Source: Planctomycetota bacterium (GTDB lineage Bacteria; Planctomycetota; UBA1135; UBA2386). From it: a DNA stretch of 44,565 nt. The position numbers were made by a program, and so were the translations under genes. Under the pieces are notes generated by a model. That model searched no databases. It was given only the letters and a program-made list of their open reading frames with translations, and was not told the origin of the DNA. The DNA is taken from positions 1-44,565 of the forward strand of contig VGXW01000005.1 in NCBI GenBank assembly GCA_016873195.1. Reading direction: 5' to 3'. Shown here piece after piece: positions 27,451 through 36,271 of this stretch. Within the stretch, counting starts at the first letter, position 1. Every line of letters begins with the position of its first letter.

Positions 27451-29811
27451 TCAGAACGCCGCGTGCTCCGTGCGCGCGATGATCTCGTCCTGCAGCGCCT
27501 CCGACAGGTCGCAGAAGTAGTCGCTGTAACCCGCCACGCGCACGATCAGATCCCGGTGCGCGCCCGGGTCCGCCTTCGCCTCGCGCAGCTTCTGCGCGGT
27601 CACCACGTTGAACTGCACGTGGTGCCCGTCGAGCTTGAAGTAGGAGCGCACGAGTCCGCGCAGCCGCTCGATGCCCGGCTCGCCCTCGAGCAGGCCCGGC
27701 GTGAACTTCATGTTCAGCAGCGTGCCGCCCGTCTTGACGTGGTCCATCTTCGCCGCCGAGCGCAGCACCGCGGTCGGGCCGTTGCGGTCCGCGCCCTGCA
27801 CCGGGCTGATGCCCTCCGACAGCGGCGCGCCCGCGCGCCGGCCGTCCGCCGAGGCGAGGCAGACCTCGCCGAACCAGACGTGGCACGTGGTCGGCAGCAT
27901 CTCGAGCCGGTAGGCGCCGCCCTTGGTGTCGGGCCGCCCGTCGATCGACTCGAACAACAACCGGAACGTGCGCACCATCAGCGCGTCGGCCGCGTCGTCG
28001 TCATTGCCGTACTTCGGCATCTTGTGCACGAGCCGCGCGCGCAGCGCCGCGTCGTCCGCGCAGTCCCGGTCCAGCGCGCCGACGAGGCCCGCCAGTCCCA
28101 GTTCGCGCCGCTCGAACACGAGCCGCGCGATCGCCGCGAGGCTGTCGGTCACGCTGCCGATGCCGACCGCCTGCACGAACGTGTTGTTGTAGCGCGCGCC
28201 GCCGGCGTTGTAGTCGCGGCCCTTCGCGATGCAGTCGTCGGTGATCAGCGACAGGAACGTGTGCGGCATGCGCGTCGCATAGAGCCGCTCGATCAGCTGG
28301 TTGCCGCGGATCTTGACCTCGAGCACGTGGCGGAACTGCGCCGCGAACGCCGCGAACAGCGCGTCGAAGTCCGCGAACGACGCAAGATCGCCGGTATGCG
28401 GGCCGAGCTGCTTTTCCGTGCGCACGTCGAAACCGTCGTGCAGCGCGAGCTCGAGCATCTTCATCAGGTTGAAGTAGCCCGTCAGGATGTAGGCCTCCTT
28501 GCCGAACGCGCCGACCTCGACGCAGCCCGAGCAGCCGCCCTCGCGCGCGTCCTCGAGCGTCTTGCCCTGGCGCAGCTGCTCCTCGACCACCGCGTCGGCG
28601 TTGAACAGCGACGGGAAGCCGTAGCCCTTGCGGATCACGCGCAGCGCGTGCGCGAGCACCGCGTCGGGCGTCTTGCGCGAGACCTGCACGTTGCTGCTCG
28701 GCTGCAGCAGGTGGAAGTCGTCGATCACGTCGAGCAGCAGGTGCGTCAGCTCGTTGCTGCCGTCGCTGCCGTCGCGCAGCAGGCCCGCGAGGTTGATGTT
28801 CGCGAAGTCCGTGTAGGTGCCGCTCTCGGCCGCCGTGACGCCGACCTTCGGCGGGGCGGGATGGTTGTTGAACTTCACGAAGAAGCACTCGAGCAGTTCG
28901 CGCGCCGACTCGCGGCTCAGCGAGCCGTCGGCGAGGCCCCGCCGGTAGAACGGCAGCAGGTGCTGGTCGAGGTGGCCCGGGCTGAACGCGTCCCAGCCGT
29001 TCAGTTCGGTGATCACCGCGAGGTGGCAGAACCAGTAGGCCTGCAGCGCCTCGTGGAACGTGCGCGGCGCCTCGGCCGGCACGCGCCGGCAGATCCGCGC
29101 GATCGCCAGCAGTTCGTCGGCGCGCGCCGCGTCGCCGCAGCGGGCCGCCATCGCCTCGGCGAGATCGGCGTGCCGCGCGGCGAACAGGATCACCGCGTCG
29201 GCCGCGACCGCCATCGCGCGCAGCTGTTCGCGCTTGTCGAGCGCCAGCGGGTCGCGCGCGAAGTCGAGCGCCGCCTCGGCGCGCGCGCACTCGGCCTGCA
29301 GGTCGAGCAGACCCTGCCGGTAGAGCTTGCCGTCGGCCACCGTGTGGCCCGGCGCGCGCTGTTCCATGAACTCCGTGAAGCAGCCCGCCGCGTAGGCGTC
29401 GCGCCACTCCTGCGGCAGCTCGGCGAACATCTGGTCGCGCAGCGAACGGCCGCGCCAGAACGGGATCACCTCGCGTTCGTAGGCCGCGATCATCTCCGCG
29501 GCGACGCGGTAGCTCGTCTTCGGCCGCGAGTCGAGGATGCGCAGATCCTCGGCGCTGTGGCAGGTCAGCTCCGGATAGGTCGGCACCGCCTTCGGCCGCG
29601 GTCCGCGTTCGCCGACGATCAGCTCGTCGTCGCCGATCCAGATCGTCTTGTGCGCGCACAGGTGGTGGAAGTTCCGCGCGCGCAGGAGCGGCGCGCTGTG
29701 GCGGCCCAGGTTCTCGCGGTGGAAGGCCGTGGTCAGCAGCGCCCGTTCGGCGTCGAGGCACGGGATCGCGTCGAGGCTCGCCTCGCGCAGACGGTCGGTG
29801 CGTTCGGTCAT
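27451..29811 (-). CDS. Glycyl radical enzyme, HypD-like (trans-4-hydroxy-L-proline dehydratase family)
   Basis: 786 aa; active-site GCSGCVEVGAFGKEAYILTGYFN, glycyl loop LIVRVAGYSDYF, GPTAVLRSAAKMDHVKTGGTLLN, MEQRAPGHTV; activase gene immediately upstream. Confidence 0.85.
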   Translation of the reverse strand: MTERTDRLREASLDAIPCLDAERALLTTAFHRENLGRHSAPLLRARNFHHLCAHKTIWIGDDELIVGERGPRPKAVPTYPELTCHSAEDLRILDSRPKTSYRVAAEMIAAYEREVIPFWRGRSLRDQMFAELPQEWRDAYAAGCFTEFMEQRAPGHTVADGKLYRQGLLDLQAECARAEAALDFARDPLALDKREQLRAMAVAADAVILFAARHADLAEAMAARCGDAARADELLAIARICRRVPAEAPRTFHEALQAYWFCHLAVITELNGWDAFSPGHLDQHLLPFYRRGLADGSLSRESARELLECFFVKFNNHPAPPKVGVTAAESGTYTDFANINLAGLLRDGSDGSNELTHLLLDVIDDFHLLQPSSNVQVSRKTPDAVLAHALRVIRKGYGFPSLFNADAVVEEQLRQGKTLEDAREGGCSGCVEVGAFGKEAYILTGYFNLMKMLELALHDGFDVRTEKQLGPHTGDLASFADFDALFAAFAAQFRHVLEVKIRGNQLIERLYATRMPHTFLSLITDDCIAKGRDYNAGGARYNNTFVQAVGIGSVTDSLAAIARLVFERRELGLAGLVGALDRDCADDAALRARLVHKMPKYGNDDDAADALMVRTFRLLFESIDGRPDTKGGAYRLEMLPTTCHVWFGEVCLASADGRRAGAPLSEGISPVQGADRNGPTAVLRSAAKMDHVKTGGTLLNMKFTPGLLEGEPGIERLRGLVRSYFKLDGHHVQFNVVTAQKLREAKADPGAHRDLIVRVAGYSDYFCDLSEALQDEIIARTEHAAF

Positions 29812-30698
29812 GGGTTTCCTCCGAAGGTCGTGAGGCCCGCGTCGCGGAACGGCGCCGCGAGTGCCGCGAGTCGCGCGCGGTCGGGCGTCTGGGTGCCGCG
29901 CACCGCGCATTCCATGCCGAGGCGGGCGAACTTGGCCTCGCCGGTCGGATGGTAGGGCAGGAGTTCGACGCGCTCGATGCCGCGCAGCGGCGCCAGGAAC
30001 GCCGCCGTCTCCCGCAGGTTCGCCGCGTCGTCGTTCGTGCCGGGCACGATCGGCACGCGGATCCACAGCCGCGCGCCGGCCGCCGCGAGTGCTTGCAGGT
30101 TGTCGAGGATCCGCCGGTTCGAGGCCCCGGTCGCCGCGCGGTGCCGCGCCTCGTCGAGCAGCTTCAGGTCGTAGAGCACGAGGTCCGCGGCCGCCGCAGC
30201 CAGGAGCAGCACGTCGCGCGCGACCGCGCCGCAGGTGTCGAGCGCCGTGTGCACGCCTTCGGCCCGCAACGCCCGCAGCAGCGCCGTCGCGAACGCCGCC
30301 TGCGCGAGCGGTTCGCCGCCCGACAGCGTGACGCCGCCGCCCGACTCCTCGAAGAACACGCGGTCGTGCAGCAGTTCGGCGGCGAGCGCCGCGACCGACC
30401 ACGTGGTGCCGATCGCCTGCAGCGCGCCGGTCGGGCAGCGGTCGGCGTCCTCGGCCCCGCGCCCGTGCACCACGGGATCGGCGAGTTCCTGCTCGCTGCA
30501 GCGGCCGCAGCGCATGCAGCGGTGCGACAGGCGCACGAACTCCGGCTGGTCCGACTGGCTCTCGGGGTTGTGGCACCAGAGGCAGTGCAGCGGGCAGCCC
30601 TTCAGGAACACCGTGCTGCGCAGGCCGGGCCCGTCGTGCAGCGAGAACCGCTGCACGTGGAACACGAGGCCGGCCGGCGCGCCGTTCATGCCGGCCAT
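29808..30698 (-). CDS. Glycyl-radical enzyme activating enzyme (radical SAM)
   Basis: VQRFSLHDGPGLRSTVFLKGCPLHCLWCHNPES (CxxxCxxC), one auxiliary Cys set CMRCGRC...CPTGAL, GGGVTLSGGEPLAQ, DLKLLDEARHR; 4-nt overlap with the GRE start. Confidence 0.95.
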   Translation of the reverse strand: MAGMNGAPAGLVFHVQRFSLHDGPGLRSTVFLKGCPLHCLWCHNPESQSDQPEFVRLSHRCMRCGRCSEQELADPVVHGRGAEDADRCPTGALQAIGTTWSVAALAAELLHDRVFFEESGGGVTLSGGEPLAQAAFATALLRALRAEGVHTALDTCGAVARDVLLLAAAAADLVLYDLKLLDEARHRAATGASNRRILDNLQALAAAGARLWIRVPIVPGTNDDAANLRETAAFLAPLRGIERVELLPYHPTGEAKFARLGMECAVRGTQTPDRARLAALAAPFRDAGLTTFGGNP

Positions 30699-30753
30699 TG
30701 TCGGCCCCGCGCACGGCGCGAGAAGTCGCCGAAGGGCGCAGGCGGCGGGCCGG

Positions 30754-32259
30754 TCACCTGCCGCCGCACACGTGCAGGACCATGCGCAAGATCGCGTCCT
30801 GGCACACCGGGCAGAACCCGCCCTCGGCGTTGCTGAACATCAGGCACTCGAGACTCGGCCGATAGAGGCCCTTCGCCGCGTAGCCGGCTCCCTCGAACGC
30901 GCCGACCTTGCCGCGCAGCGGGGCGAGCCGCTCCGCCCGCGCCTTCTGCGCCTTCGCCAGTTCCTCGAGCCGCGGCTGGAAGCCGTCCGCGAGGGCTTTC
31001 AGCTCCGCCTCGCCCTTGCCCTCCTGCTTCGCCTTCGCCACTGCCTGCTGCCGCTCCGCCGCGAGTTCCTGCATCGCCTGGGTCAGCCGGTCGCGCTCCT
31101 GCTGCTCCCACGGCGTCGGCAGTTCGAGCCCCGCCGACACGAGCCCCGCCCACTTCGGCCGGCCCGCCACCAGCAGCGCGGTGAGGTTCGGCTCGAGCGG
31201 TTCCTGGCCCGCCGGGTAGAAGTCGTTGTAGGCGACCTCCGAGGTGAAGTACTCGTCGCCGAGGCCCGCGAAGCTGTGGCCGAACTCGTGCAGGAACACC
31301 TTCCTGCTCAGCGCGTGGTCCGCGGTCGACGCCGCGTAGTCCTGGTAGATGCCGCCGCCGCCGTAGCGCTCGCTGTTGACGAGCAGCACCAGCGTGTCGT
31401 GCGGCGCGGCCGAGGCGATCGTGCGCAGCGCCTCGTCGTCCTCGGTCAGCAGGTAGCGGTCGAGCCCCAGCGCGTTGAAGCTGGCGCCGACGGCCGTGCG
31501 GCGGAAGCGGCCCTGCCGCGGCTCGGACACGCCGCGCTCCTGGCTCGCACGGAACACCGCGTAGACGTTGAAGCGGTCCCTGAGCGAGGCGTAGGGCTCG
31601 CAAGCCCACAGGGCCGCGAGCATCTTCTCGACGTCCTCGGCGAACGCCGCGCGGTCGTCGGCCGTGTAACCCTCGGCGACGAACGCGAGGTCGACCTTGT
31701 CGGCCGGCGCGCCGCTCTGCTGCACCGCGGTGACCGCGACGTCGGCTGGCGGCGGCAACCGGAACACCTCGGGCGCCTGCGGGTCGACGGTGCGCACGAA
31801 GACCGGCTGCAGCAGGTTCGCCCGGTCGCGCGAGGCGAGCACCACACGCACGCTTGCCTTCGGCAGCGGCACGCAGAGCCCGCGGCGGTACGCGCGCTTC
31901 TCGCCCTGCTGGGCCGGCGTCGTCGTGCGGTACTCGCCGAACAGCCCGTCGAAACCCTGCGCGTAGAGCAGCCGGTTCGTCGCGAGGTCGTAGAGCGAGA
32001 TCGCGTAGCGGCCGTAGTCGAACGGTTGGTGCAGCCCCGTGCGCGGGCCGGCCCACGGGCCCTGCACGCGCAGCCGGTCGAGGCTCACGATCTCGGTCTT
32101 CTGGTCGACGGTGAACGTGAAGTCCAGGCGCAGCGTCGCGTCGGCGAAGACCTCGGCGAACGGCGGCGGCGCGGCGCCGGGCAGCCCCGGCGCGGTCTGG
32201 GCAAGGGCGGGGAGGCTCGCGAGCGCGAGCAAGAGCACGGCAGCGAGGCGGTCGTTCAT
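30754..32259 (-). CDS. Secreted M64-family (IgA peptidase M64-like) metallopeptidase
   Basis: Signal peptide; KVDLAFVAEGYTADD, FNVYAVFRASQERGVSEP, LVLLVNSERYGGGGIY, HEFGHSFAGLGDEY zinc motif. Confidence 0.88.
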   Translation of the reverse strand: MNDRLAAVLLLALASLPALAQTAPGLPGAAPPPFAEVFADATLRLDFTFTVDQKTEIVSLDRLRVQGPWAGPRTGLHQPFDYGRYAISLYDLATNRLLYAQGFDGLFGEYRTTTPAQQGEKRAYRRGLCVPLPKASVRVVLASRDRANLLQPVFVRTVDPQAPEVFRLPPPADVAVTAVQQSGAPADKVDLAFVAEGYTADDRAAFAEDVEKMLAALWACEPYASLRDRFNVYAVFRASQERGVSEPRQGRFRRTAVGASFNALGLDRYLLTEDDEALRTIASAAPHDTLVLLVNSERYGGGGIYQDYAASTADHALSRKVFLHEFGHSFAGLGDEYFTSEVAYNDFYPAGQEPLEPNLTALLVAGRPKWAGLVSAGLELPTPWEQQERDRLTQAMQELAAERQQAVAKAKQEGKGEAELKALADGFQPRLEELAKAQKARAERLAPLRGKVGAFEGAGYAAKGLYRPSLECLMFSNAEGGFCPVCQDAILRMVLHVCGGR

Positions 32260-32326
32260 GGCACGCGTCCATGTATAGCCGCGGCCGGCCCGCCGTTCCC
32301 GCGCCGCGGCGCCCGGCGCGTGCCGC

Positions 32327-33970
32327 TCAATGGAAACGGACCTCGCGATCGCTGAAGTCGTTCGCGGGGAACGGTTCGGTCGCGCCCACGGGCTGTCCGT
32401 CGACGGTCGCCGTGACGGTGGCCGCGCGCCAGCCTTCGAGCGCGACGAGGGCCGCGAGCAGGCAGAGCCCGAGGCGGGCCGAGCCGAGCCGCGGCCAGCG
32501 GCGCAGCGCAGAGGCCAGCAGCGAGCCGACGCCGAGCGCGACGACCGGCACGCACGTCACCCCGTGGCGCGCGTGGCCGAAGAACACCAGCAGCACGGCG
32601 AGCGAGATCGCGGCGAAGGCGAACAGCGGCCACAGCCCACGGTTCCGCCGCAGCCGGAACAGCCCCACCGCCGCGGCGGCGAGCACGAGGCAGCGCCAGA
32701 CCGCCGCCCACGCGCCCTCCGGCGCGACCAGGTCGACCGGCCGCCGTTGGCCCGACAGGCCGATCGGCAGCGCGTATCCGCCGATGCCGCCCGTGGCGCC
32801 CGCGAGGCCCTGCCACAGCTTGCGCAGCAGACGCCGGCCCGTGCCGCCGGGATCCGCGAGCATCTCCTCGAGACCGAGCCGGTAGCCGTGCAGCGCGATC
32901 GCGAGGTGCGGCGGGTGGCCGAGCGAGAAGCGGCGCCGCTGGCCGGGCAGCAGGCGCAGCGAGGCCGGGTAACGATCCGCACCGCCCGAGAGCGGCGGGT
33001 CGCGGTCGTAGGCCGCGCGCGAGAAGTAGCCGGTCGACTCGCGCGAGTTGGCGAGGAAGAAGTTGTAGGGCCCGTAGAGCGCGATCAGCGGCACCGGCAG
33101 CCGCTCGGGCCAGCAGCCGAACGCCTCGCGCACGATCTCGAGGTCCGGGGCGCGCACCGCGGTGCCGCCGCGGTGCCGCACCGTCGCGTCGACGACTTCC
33201 CAGACCGTGCGCTGCGCGAAGGACGGCAGTTCGCGCACGCGTTCGCGCGCCGCCTCCTCCCACGGCAGCGACAGCGGCGGCGGCGGCGGCGGTGGCCGGT
33301 CCTGGAATGCGGTCACCCGACGCGCGGCTTCGACCTGCCACGGCGCGATCACCGCGGCGCAGGCGACCGCGGCGAGCAACAGCGACCGCCAGCGCACGCC
33401 GGTCGACTTCGCGACCACGGCGAGCACCACGAACACGAGCACGTTCTCCGAACGTACGAGGCAGACGAGGCCGTGCAGAGCGCCCCACCGCAGCGGCAGC
33501 CACACCGAATGCGGCGACGACAGCCGCGCCTGGTCGCACAGTCCGAGCAGCGCGAGCGCGAGGTAGAGCCCGTTCGCGTGCAGGCCGGCCGACGTCAGCA
33601 GCAGGTTGCTCGACGCCCCGCAGATCGCGGCCGCGAGCACGGCGGTCGTGCCGTCGACCTTTTGGCGCAGCAGGAGCCAGCACAGCGGCGCCACCGCGGC
33701 ACCGGCGACCACGAACAGGAGCCGCACCGGCCATTGCACGGGCCCGCCGTCCCACAGCGCCGACACGAACCACAGCATGCCCGGCGAGCGCCACGGCAGC
33801 AGCAGCTCGGCGTCGGGCGTGCCGTTCGCGAGCCGCAGGGCCTGGTCCTGCCAGACCGGGGCGTCGCCCTGGAGACCGACGTGCCAGCCGAGGCCGCCGT
33901 CCGGGCCGCCGAGCCAGAACAGCACCCGCAGCACGAGCCCGAAGGCGAACAGGAGCCACGCGACGCGCAC
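32327..33970 (-). CDS. Polytopic membrane protein, PMT/ArnT-like glycosyltransferase family
   Basis: Approximately 547 aa from GTG 33970; many hydrophobic helices, early GDAPVWQDQALRL and LPWRSPGMLWF motifs typical of dolichyl-phosphate-mannose mannosyltransferase-like proteins. Confidence 0.65.
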   Translation of the reverse strand: MRVAWLLFAFGLVLRVLFWLGGPDGGLGWHVGLQGDAPVWQDQALRLANGTPDAELLLPWRSPGMLWFVSALWDGGPVQWPVRLLFVVAGAAVAPLCWLLLRQKVDGTTAVLAAAICGASSNLLLTSAGLHANGLYLALALLGLCDQARLSSPHSVWLPLRWGALHGLVCLVRSENVLVFVVLAVVAKSTGVRWRSLLLAAVACAAVIAPWQVEAARRVTAFQDRPPPPPPPLSLPWEEAARERVRELPSFAQRTVWEVVDATVRHRGGTAVRAPDLEIVREAFGCWPERLPVPLIALYGPYNFFLANSRESTGYFSRAAYDRDPPLSGGADRYPASLRLLPGQRRRFSLGHPPHLAIALHGYRLGLEEMLADPGGTGRRLLRKLWQGLAGATGGIGGYALPIGLSGQRRPVDLVAPEGAWAAVWRCLVLAAAAVGLFRLRRNRGLWPLFAFAAISLAVLLVFFGHARHGVTCVPVVALGVGSLLASALRRWPRLGSARLGLCLLAALVALEGWRAATVTATVDGQPVGATEPFPANDFSDREVRFH

Positions 33971-34052
33971 GCGGCCCTTGTAGCGCGGTGCGCGGGGTCC
34001 GTCACGGGCCCGCGGGACGGGGCCTGCCGAGGCAACGCCGCAGCGGCGTCGG

Positions 34053-34467
34053 GTGCGTAGACCGCCGCGGCGTGGAGTTCGCTCGTGCTGGTGTTGACCT
34101 CGTTCGGGAAGTTGTAGTTCGCGACGCCGCCCGAGATCGTCCACTCGTCGACCTTGCGCGAGTACTCAGGCAGCAGGTCGATCTCGGTCACCTTGCCGTC
34201 CTTGTCGGCCGGGAAGACGCTCTCGTCCCCCTGCGCGGACAGGTTCATGTTCGCCCAGGCGGTGACGGACCAGGTGGCGCCGTCGTCGGTGACCGCCATG
34301 CGCAGATCGCCCTGCAGCACGCCGTCGGTGGCCTGCGGCACGCCGCGGAAGACGTAGCTGCTGCCGACCATCAGGCTGGCGCTGGCGCTCGGCGGCTCTG
34401 TGACGCTGGCGCAGCCGGCCAGCAGGGTGGACGCGCAGAGAAGGGCGCAGCGGGTCGTGGTGTTCAT
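34053..34467 (-). pseudogene. 3'-truncated outer-membrane beta-barrel/lipoprotein gene
   Basis: MNTTTRCALLCASTLLAGCASVTEPPSASASLMVGSSYVFRGVPQATDGVLQGDLRMAVTDDGATWSVTAWANMNL...EWTISGGVANYNFPNEVNTSTSELHAAAVY, then an out-of-frame-looking R/S/C/A-rich tail running over the start of the next gene. Confidence 0.6.
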
Positions 34468-34570
34468 TCCCGGGGTCTTCGCTCGGGGTGCGGGCGTCGG
34501 CCTGCGCCATGGAGATCGAGCGCCTGGGTGATGCGATCGCAGTTGCCGAGGGCCGTTCCGCGGCAACTCG

Positions 34571-35887
34571 TCAGGCTACGGCGTGCCCACCCCGCTTCCA
34601 GAGCCGGACGATGAACCTCGCGTCCTCTTCCACGAGGTCCGGCTCGGTGCCGTTGTGGGCCCGCATGCCCTCGATGATCTTGCGCGGCACTCCGAGGCCC
34701 GTTGCCTCGATGTAGCGATAGTCACGCAGCACTTCCTTGACCAACTCGTTGCGCGAGGCCCGGTAGCCAGCGCGCATCTTGTCGACGGTCACGGTGTTCG
34801 GCAGGCGTCCGGGTGAGATGACCTCCAGGCGGTCTTCGTACAGGGACAACTCGATGTCCATGACGGTGATCGTGTAGTCGCGGTGCGCGACCGCATTGAC
34901 GATCGCCTCCCGCACCGCCTCCAGGGGATACTCCCACCGCTCCTGGCGTCGTCCGCCCGCGTCGATCTCCGCAACGACCGCCATGTTCCGTCGCACGAAG
35001 CTCATCGCCTGTTCGATCACACCCGCGTCCACCGCCTGGGCGATCGCCGAGGAACCGCCGGCAGCCGGTAGCCCCTGGTCCGTGCCTGCCGGTGGGAACA
35101 ACGAGACCACCGCGCCGCGCAGCGAGGCCCGCTCCCTCGCGGAGTAGTCCTTCTCCCTCCCGAGGTAGGCCACGGCGGTGATGCCCGACTGCGGCAACCA
35201 CCGCTTCGGGTTCTTGCCGAAGAGCAGCACGCCGCCGACTCCGGGCACGACCCGCCCATTGCTCTCGTGCATCAACTCGGTGTTGATCAACTGCCGGGTC
35301 CACGCTGCCCGAGAGACAGCATACGCCGGTGACTCCGGGGGCTCGATGCTCGGGCAACTCTGTTGGCGCACGTCGCGGAAGTAGTTGACCAGCCTGCGCA
35401 TGTCGAAGTCGTCGAGGCTGCCACCCGGCACGGGCTTTCGGTCGTACTGCAGCGTGCCGGCCTGCATGTAGAGGCGGGCCTCTTCCTCCTTGGTCGCGTC
35501 CCGGGTCGTGGTGCCGACCCGCATCTGCGTCACCCAGGCGGATCCTCTCTTGGCCTTGTAGGGCTTGTCGGGAGCATCCGACGACAGGGTGATGATCCCG
35601 ACGATCCTGCCAGCGCCCCAATCGATGGTCTCCCAGAACGGGATGCAGGCCGGCTGGAGGTTGTTGCCCGCGACCTGCATCACCCACTCCTCGGCCTTGT
35701 CGACGGGTCGGGTCAGCCCGGTGACCGTGCCGTCCTTCTCGACGCCGAGCAGGACGTGCCCACCTTCGAAGTTGAGCAAGGCCGCGACGTCCTTGGCCAG
35801 TTTGTCGGGATGCACGTCGTCGCGTTCGAACTCCACGCCCGACGGCTCGCCGTTGCGGATCAGATCAGCCAGTTCGGTGCGATTCAT
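34571..35887 (-). CDS. AlbA_2/Schlafen-type ATP-binding regulator with HATPase_c_4-like C-terminus
   Basis: 438 aa; GVEFERDDVHPDKLAKDVAALLNFEGGHVLLGVEKDGTVTGL (AlbA_2), EAVREAIVNAVAHRDYT...LEVISPGRLPNTVTVDKMRAG (HATPase_c_4-like). Confidence 0.88.
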   Translation of the reverse strand: MNRTELADLIRNGEPSGVEFERDDVHPDKLAKDVAALLNFEGGHVLLGVEKDGTVTGLTRPVDKAEEWVMQVAGNNLQPACIPFWETIDWGAGRIVGIITLSSDAPDKPYKAKRGSAWVTQMRVGTTTRDATKEEEARLYMQAGTLQYDRKPVPGGSLDDFDMRRLVNYFRDVRQQSCPSIEPPESPAYAVSRAAWTRQLINTELMHESNGRVVPGVGGVLLFGKNPKRWLPQSGITAVAYLGREKDYSARERASLRGAVVSLFPPAGTDQGLPAAGGSSAIAQAVDAGVIEQAMSFVRRNMAVVAEIDAGGRRQERWEYPLEAVREAIVNAVAHRDYTITVMDIELSLYEDRLEVISPGRLPNTVTVDKMRAGYRASRNELVKEVLRDYRYIEATGLGVPRKIIEGMRAHNGTEPDLVEEDARFIVRLWKRGGHAVA

Positions 35888-36234
35888 GGTTCAGGATCCG
35901 TACTTGCGGCGCCGCCGCTTGCCTCGCTCCTCGTCGGCGATTCCTCGATCGACTCGGCAGCGTCGTGGTCCGTGGGCGCCAGCACCGAGATGCCGAGTTC
36001 GCGGCGACTGTCGACCATCGTCCTGACTTGCTCGGCCGGGGCGCCGCCACCGGACCGTCCGTGAAGCCCGGCGAGGAAGTCGTGCGGGTTCACCTGCAGT
36101 GCACAGCGGTGGCAGCGATTGCCGTTCGACAGGCGGCGGGCAGGCAGGTGCAGGTCGGCGGTCATCGGGCGGTCGTGTTGGCAGCGAACGCAAGAACCAT
36201 GCTTACTCCTCGTCCTCTTCGGAGAACAGGCCAC
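35884..36234 (-). CDS. Small zinc-ribbon-like protein upstream of and overlapping the AlbA_2 gene (start uncertain: GTG 36234 or ATG 36165)
   Basis: Reads ...HGSCVRCQHDRPMTADLHLPARRLSNGNRCHRCALQVNPHDFLAGLHG (CxxC-x23-CxxC); ATGA overlap with AlbA_2 start at 35887. Confidence 0.55.
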   Translation of the reverse strand: MACSPKRTRSKHGSCVRCQHDRPMTADLHLPARRLSNGNRCHRCALQVNPHDFLAGLHGRSGGGAPAEQVRTMVDSRRELGISVLAPTDHDAAESIEESPTRSEASGGAASTDPEP

Positions 36235-36271
36235 GCCGCCGTTCCCGCCGCCGGCGAACGCCGCGAGGCCG

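Noticed and set aside
27463-29955. 830-aa plus-strand ORF opposite the glycyl radical enzyme
   Set aside because: Shadow ORF; the minus strand encodes the GRE.
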